Shown: positions 57,891-64,000 of the stretch, piece by piece
Layout: each line of letters starts with the position of its first letter
How positions within the stretch are numbered: position 1 is the first letter of the stretch
Source: Lobosporangium transversale
Lineage: Eukaryota; Mortierellomycota; Mortierellomycetes; Mortierellales; Mortierellaceae
DNA length: 64,000 nt
Reading direction: 5' to 3'
Assembly: GCF_002105155.1 (NCBI RefSeq)
Contig: NW_019029036.1
Location: 1-64,000, forward strand
Program-made: the position numbers and the translations under genes
Notes under the pieces: generated by a model
Told to the model about the DNA's origin: nothing
Database searches by the model: none
The model's input: the letters and a program-made list of their open reading frames with translations, nothing else

Positions 57891-60348
57891 ATAAACCCTT
57901 TGTCCCTTTTTCTCGCATGCATAGATGCGTATGCACTTCATCATCGAACGCACACACATGGAGGGCATACCACGCATAAAAAAAAATGCCCCTCGAGTTT
58001 TTTTTTTTTTTCGCCCATAGGATAGAAGCTCGAAAAAGCCCAACGTCTTTGAAGATACGTGCCTGACCAGGCCAGACCACATATTCCCTTGCGTCAATGT
58101 TGTTCTGTCTCCTTTTTTTTTCATTCAATTGATCCCTTGAGATGTAACAATCTCGTAACAATGTCACAACACCTCCATCTGCTTTACAGATGAGCAATCA
58201 TCACGAAAACTTGTATAAAAAAAAAAAATAAAAAAAAGGAGTAAAGAATATTAACGACATTGTAGGTCTTGAGCAATATGTATAAATGTATATGTATAAA
58301 GCAAAGGCAAAGCAAAGGAAAACGTGGTTTCGCCAGGAGATAGAACAATATAGAGCAGGGCAACAATGTCCAGATGAGATTGTACTATAAAAAATCTAGG
58401 AAAAGAGAAGGAGGGGTATGAGAGCGAACAAAGAGTAAAAAAAAAAACCGCAAGGGTAAGGGGGGGCGAGCCACAAAAGAGCTCTCTCTGTCTCTCTCTC
58501 TCTTTCACAAACTACCAACTTTGCTAGACAGACTCGAACATTATAAGCAAAATTATTGATAACCTGCATGCATCTCTTTCCTTGTACCATCCACGATTCA
58601 TAGCATAAAGCTCTCTTTTCTTTTTTCTTTTTTTTTTTTTTTTTTTTTTTTTTTCCTTTCTCTCTTTCTCTCTTTTCTCTTTCACACACAATTAGCTTTT
58701 CTGGTTCATTTAATGTGAATGTTCTCTCTGATGTTATTTTTGGGGTGTGTGTGTGTGATGTGTGTAGCAATGAATAAACGGTTGGACGCCCATTACAATA
58801 TCAAACACTAATACGTCGTTGGTGTTCAAAAGAGAAATGCAGGAAAAAGATTTTTTTTTTTTTTTTTTTTTTTACCCACGATGCAGGAACCAAAAAATAA
58901 AAAAACACGTCTAAAATCCAAAATTAGATTAAGATCGGAAAAAAGGAAAAAAAAAAAAAAAAAAAAAAGTGAAAGAGGATTGAGACAAAGAGTAAAGGAC
59001 CCAGAAGAGAAGAGGATGGATGAAACACAAAAGAAGAGCAATATGTATAAGCAAATAAAAAGAAAAAAGAAAAAGAAAAGATAATTGCTTGGTAGGTTAG
59101 CTATCTTCAACAGCAATAAAGTGTAGGTCCCCTTCCCTTCCTTCAACTGTCCTTCGCAAGGAAATAAAAATTATTTCAGGTTACAGGTTTTTTTTTTTTT
59201 GAAGGATACAACTGAGAGTGTACAAGAAAAGGGATCTGCCTTTTTTAGGAGGTACATGAATAACAGGGTATATACACAATGAAGGCCAATAAGGAAGAAT
59301 AGAAGAATAAAACTGGAGTAAACAGGACCGGGCCAGACCAAAAAGAGAGATTTGAGTAATCTGCACCACACACAATGTACCTTTTTTCTTTTCTTTTTTT
59401 TTTTTTTTTTTTTTCTTTTTCTTCTTCTACAGCTGCAAGAAGCTGGTACCTCTGATATCTATTTCACAGTAGATTAAAGATACAAATGGTTAGAGCGAAT
59501 GGGACAAGCTTCCTTCTATTGTTTTTGTGTGAGTGTAAGGGGAGGAAAGGAAAGAAGCATAAAAAAGAAGAAGGTCAAAGCAGACAGAAAAGAAAAAAAA
59601 GAAAGAAAGAAAGAAAGGAGAAAGAGGGATAGAGGGAAGAAAGGGAAGAGAGGGAAGAGAATGGAAAAAGGGATCTTCAAGTCTTCTTCCCTGAAAGCCA
59701 CGCGCCATCCTGTGGAACGGACACACACCAACGGAAATGAGCACAAGAAAAAAAAAAAAGAAAAGAAAAGAAAAGCAAAGGAAAAGCAGGGTGCAATTGT
59801 AAATAAAAATGCCTTGTCCGAGATGGTTCGCGCCAAAACAGATGGCTTTCTGGCAAAATATAAAGACATTTTTTTTTTTTTTTTTTTTTTTTTTTGCATA
59901 AAAAGTTCCTCATGCACAACACAGACTGTAGCCATACTAAACTGAGGGCAAAAGAATGGGAAGGGGGCTGGGCAGGCCAAAAAGGTAAAAAAGCAACTGT
60001 GTTTATGTATAAGAGTGTATGTGGATAAAAGAGAGAGATAAACTAAATGGGATTAAGATGAATTTGACCCTTTCAAAATGCGATGCAATGCAATGCTAGG
60101 GATGGTTATGGATATGTCTTATTTCAACACACTTAGCGTAGTCCTGTTGCACTTAGTCTGAGAGATATGGATAAAAAGGAAGAGCCGGACAAAAAAAAAA
60201 AAAAAAAAAAGTGGGTCTAAACTCAGGGCCTCTATTCATTCCTCACATTCATTCATTAGTCAATTGATTCAGGGCCTAATCCTCCTTTAATACAGGCTTG
60301 AACCATCCCTTTCAACCATTACACAAACATACACATTGCCATGTTTAA

Positions 60349-60440
60349 TGTCTGATGTCTGATGTCTGATGTCTGATATCTGACATGTTTTTTTTTTTTT
60401 TTTTTTTTTTTTGCTTTGCTTTGCTTTGCTTTGCTTTGCT
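60349..60440 (+). repeat. Compound repeat: TGTCTGA heptamers, poly(T), (GCTTT)n
   Basis: About five TGTCTGA-type heptamers (60349-60384), a ~25-base poly(T), then GCTTT repeats (60413-60440), with another ~30-base poly(T) soon after. Confidence 0.93.
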
Positions 60441-60449
60441 CTCTTCTTT

Positions 60450-60481
<32 letters not shown>

Positions 60482-61170
60482 CTCCGTCAGTAAACTGGCC
60501 CATCTTTCCATCCTTCCATCCATCCATCCATCTTTCTTGACGTGCAAGGTCTTCGAATTGATTGGATATCTTTGGTTGGACACAGACCCTGATTAACCAA
60601 CAGAAACACGAGTTGTCAACACAGGGGCGCTACACACACGCAGGGTTGGGATGGTCCAAGTTTAAACAATGCAACAACAACAACAACAACAACAAAAACA
60701 CATGAGATAAACGATCAAGTAGAAAATAATAATATATAATAATAATAGTAATAATAAAATAATAAAATATCAACAAATGTTGATAGATAATATATATAAA
60801 CATAGAAATGCATAAAATGAATAAACGATTTACGCCCGTCTTTAACAGTAGTAAAAAAAAGATAGACTCAAAAGGCTCACAAACCAAAGCCTGAGTGGAG
60901 GAACGCAGACCGTAACCAAGGAGAAAAAAAAAAAGCAAAGCAGAAAAAGAAACAAATAAACAAAAAAAAAAAAACGATCCATGTGCAAGGAATACACATT
61001 TTTTGTGTTCTATTAACAACATGCAACTAGGAAATAAAAATAATAAAATAATAATAATAACAAGGTATTCAACCAAAGTCGAGGTTCAATGTTGCATATC
61101 ACAACAACATTGAGCCCAGCTGAAGAAAACACACCTCCAACTATCGTAGTGTCACCAGCGTGATCATCAA

Positions 61171-61205
<35 letters not shown>

Positions 61206-61206
61206 A
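61171..61206 (+). repeat. (AG)n microsatellite
   Basis: AG dinucleotide run between a TATATA tract and a purine-rich stretch continuing to about 61275. A similar AG run lies at 53775-53822. Confidence 0.9.
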
Positions 61207-62874
61207 AGTGGAGGAGAAGGTATAGGATGGAAGAAGGTGGGGGAAGAGAAGGGAAGGGAAGGGGAAGAAAAAAGGGTCAAGTCTAGGGAGATGATCGTTT
61301 GAAATGCACAAACCTTTTTTTTTTTTTTCTTTTTCTTTTTCTTTAAACTGGACGTTTGCCCGTCGATTGCTGGTTTCTATTGGATCTGTCTTTGATTACC
61401 GTCACTCTCTCACAAAAGTCAGACCCTAGCGGATAATAACAGAAAAAAAAAAAAAAAAAAAAAAAAAAGTTAATATGATAAAAAAAAAAAACATTCTTCC
61501 CCTCTCCCCTCCCCCCCATCGCGGATTATTAAGCCCGAAAGCAAGTGTAACTCATAACAAGGTGGCAGTGTGACAACAATCGACCCTTTTGCTGACACCA
61601 TAGGTGTGACCATCCCTAGTCCCCTTTTTAAACAACATTCGACGCAATCCTGTCAGTCATTACAATCATCCGAAATGTCTCAATGAATGGGATAAAAAAA
61701 AAAAAAAAAAAAAAACCATTCACGTTTGACAAAGATAATAATAATTATAATAAAAAGACTAACAAGTATCACCATGGCTGTGAATGCACGTGTTGTTGTT
61801 GTTATTGTTGTTGTTGGCAAAAAAAACTGATAGAAAAGAGTGATGTCAAGAAAAATAAAAAATAAAAGTAAAACATCCTTCACTTTCCCCACCCACCATC
61901 TCCACTCCTGACCCAACTATCGGGGCCCTTCTCCGCCTCCCCCCTGGGAAATCGAAAATCTCAGACAAAATGACATAAAAATCTCCGCTGGTGCCAACGT
62001 GGGTCATTTCCCTGAACAGCTCTATTGTTGCAGAAACAATTGCCCTTCCCTTTCAAATTGAAACATGCGCAAACAATGTATGCAAACTACTTGTATTGAA
62101 GAGCTTTGACGACAGAAGGGAAGTAATAAGAAAGCAAAATGTGTATAAGGGATTGTGGAATAGTCGAATGAGAAAGGAAAAAGAAAAGATAATGATCTGA
62201 TTCATTGATGATAATGATAATGTGGATGGGGAGGTGACGACGATAATGATAGCGATAGAGATGGGAGTGGAGATGGAGATGGAAATAGAGATATAGTTGG
62301 ATGGTTGTGGCTGTAATGGCGATGAAAGGGTTCCTCTCTGTTGAAGATGAACTGGAAAAAAATCTTGCTTACCAGGTTGCTGGTTGTTGGACAACTGTGT
62401 CAGTGAAGAACGGAGAGAAGATTGATGTTGCAAATAAAAAAAAATAGTGAGGATGATGACGGGGAGTAAGAATCTCTGTCAAATGTCTCACTGTGAGATT
62501 GGATTGGTGTTTGAGTTGGTAATGGCGTGTGTAAATGTATAAATATATAAATGTGTATGGTGTATGTGTGTATGTATGGGGAAAGGACACGGCGGATGAA
62601 ATTGAAGAATGGTTAAAAACAAAAACAAAAGAGAATGAAAAAGAGAAAAAGAAAGAAAGACCCAGTGACAAAGACTTCAAGAAAGGTCAAAGATGTGAAC
62701 AATAGAGAGTAGAAGAAAGGAAAAGAAGGAAAAGAAGGGAAAAATGGGGGAGCAAAAAAGAAATCTGCGATGGCTTTGACGGTTTTAAATGAGCGCAATT
62801 CTCTCCACCCTTTCTCTTACTCCGACCGTTTTTTTGTTTTTAATATTTTTTATTTTATTTTATTTTTTATTTTC

Positions 62875-62915
62875 CCTTGCCTTGCCTTGCCTTGCCTTGC
62901 CTTGCCTTGCCTTGC
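62875..62915 (+). repeat. (CCTTG)n microsatellite, about 8 copies
   Basis: Perfect pentanucleotide repeat after a T/A-rich run, one base class away from the GCTTT motif found at 60413 and, inverted, at 52092. Confidence 0.95.
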
Positions 62916-63562
62916 GTGCAAAATGAAAGAGGACTTCTTGGTTTGCTTCAAATGTTGTTGCAGGGAAAAAAAAAATAAAAGTGGGCCCAAGTTGTCATCA
63001 TCAAGGTTAACACTTGAAGGGTTGTTTAAGAAGAAAGAAGATAGGAAAATGACTAAACAACAATTCATCCGTCCATAAAACATTTAGTCATACAGAGAAA
63101 TGAATCGTTTGAATACATTTTCAATCAAACAGTGCACCTGCATCGCATGGTGTAGGGCGTGGAGGTAAGGGTGTCTAGTGTCTAGCCTTGCAGAAAAAAA
63201 AAAAAAAAAAAAAAAGGGATTCGAGCCTTGGTTATACAACAACTTTACTGTACAGCAAGACGAGAAACAAACAAGCAAAGACAAAAAAGAGACAAAACAA
63301 ATAAACAACTGTTTGCCCTGCTCTTCGCTCTTTTTTGCTCTTCATACTCTACCCTGTTTGTCCCTTTCTGCACCCTTCTCCATTCCATTTTATGCCTGTT
63401 TGTATATTTGAATATGAACAAATGAATGAATACAATAATGTATGCTTTTTATTTATTTGAATACAAATATATAACATCTATACACATCAATCACGTATTA
63501 TATTCAAATATATATACTGTCAAACGCTAAACCGGTTATCTTGCTAAGAGCATTAGGGTGCT

Positions 63563-63603
<41 letters not shown>

Positions 63604-64000
63604 CCCAAGAGAGCAACTATAACTGTAAATGTGCTTTGGAGAGAAAGGACAATAGGCTTAGGATTTCATAGTCAACTCACTTTGCTCATTCCTGTCCCAT
63701 GTCGTGCAATAATGAACATTCATCTTTGATTGACGATCCCTCCCCTCTCTCTATCTGACTAAATTCAAATAAATAAAATAAAATAAAAAAAGCCCAACGA
63801 GAATGGATGAAATTTATCCACGCGCCTTAAACCTTCATTCGTCCATTGTCCTTTCATCATCCATATCAAAAGCCATATTCATCGTTTTACTGTTCCCATA
63901 CTCTAACAATGTATATACATTTATACATATCATATTCGTTGTACCTGTGGAAGGTCTTTCCTCTTTGTCCTCATCTATATCCTATACTACTTTATTATTT

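Larger units (their letters stand above)
56683..64000. other. 7.3 kb without a recognised gene
   Basis: Upstream of the zinc-finger gene. Every frame here is short or dominated by Phe/Lys/Ser runs from poly(T)/poly(A) tracts (for example 56871-56895, 57862-57888, 58627-58654, 60452-60481, 61443-61468, 63570-63598). No domain, splice structure, tRNA or rRNA was seen. The proximal part should hold the promoter and 5' leader of the zinc-finger gene; the size of the region leaves room for a non-coding transcript, which cannot be shown from sequence alone. Confidence 0.6.

Noticed and set aside
57533..59980. Many overlapping frames of 60-150 residues on both strands
   Set aside because: All are dominated by Phe, Lys or Glu runs from homopolymers and lack motifs or splice structure.
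63205..63240. TTCGAGCC-type T-arm-like word considered as tRNA
   Set aside because: No acceptor, D or anticodon arm could be folded around it; preceded by poly(A).

Overview
The window reads as nuclear DNA of a filamentous early-diverging fungus. Mucoromycota, perhaps Mortierellomycotina, is my inference. Genes carry short GT-AG introns, AT-rich spacers are full of long poly(A)/poly(T) runs, and the repertoire (Crypton, DIRS, Penelope-like, pogo and Fanzor-bearing elements, a Crinkler protein, a TBC RabGAP, an Nrg1-type zinc finger) fits such a fungus. Most of the left 51 kb is mobile DNA; ordinary host genes are few.

Layout. 1-17343: head-to-tail array of a 4.55-4.57 kb Crypton unit (one partial, three full). 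Each unit has a four-exon tyrosine recombinase gene on the minus strand; copies C and D are intact, A has one frameshift, B has many small indels. 17881-18240: relic of a Crinkler-like P-loop gene, cut by a pogo/Tigger-type transposon (18241-23962) with clear inverted repeats and TA flanks. That transposon holds a frameshifted DDD transposase and an apparently intact five-exon passenger gene with a PD-(D/E)xK-like motif. 23992-29062: a second TIR-bounded element whose cargo is an XPG/FEN1-like PIN nuclease module followed by a Fanzor (eukaryotic TnpB-like) RuvC nuclease. A diverged fragment of the same Fanzor 3' end lies inverted at 29673-29800. 30077-30722: foldback element. 31718-34436: Crinkler gene with ubiquitin-like N-terminus, P-loop NTPase and probable nuclease C-terminus. 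36983-41907: TBC-domain Rab GAP gene. 42447-46640: pieces of a second PD-(D/E)xK-like gene, a Penelope-like retroelement with no visible GIY-YIG domain, and piggyBac-like and Tc1/mariner-like remnants. 46788-50994: a structurally complete DIRS retrotransposon (gag, RT-RNase H, tyrosine recombinase, inverted terminal repeats, internal complementary region). 54014-56682: two-exon Nrg1-like C2H2 repressor. 56683-64000: no gene recognised, many microsatellites and homopolymers.

How it fits together. Two unrelated tyrosine-recombinase elements (Crypton, DIRS), a DDD transposon and an RNA-guided-nuclease-type element share one neighbourhood with a Crinkler gene and nuclease-like cargo genes. The best candidate for something undescribed is the 5.07 kb element combining a flap-endonuclease-like PIN domain with Fanzor. 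Next are the Crypton tandem array, which fits circle integration or copy-number recombination, and the passenger nuclease-like gene inside the pogo element. Several frameshifts lie in homopolymers or cluster in Crypton copy B, so part of the apparent decay may be consensus error.
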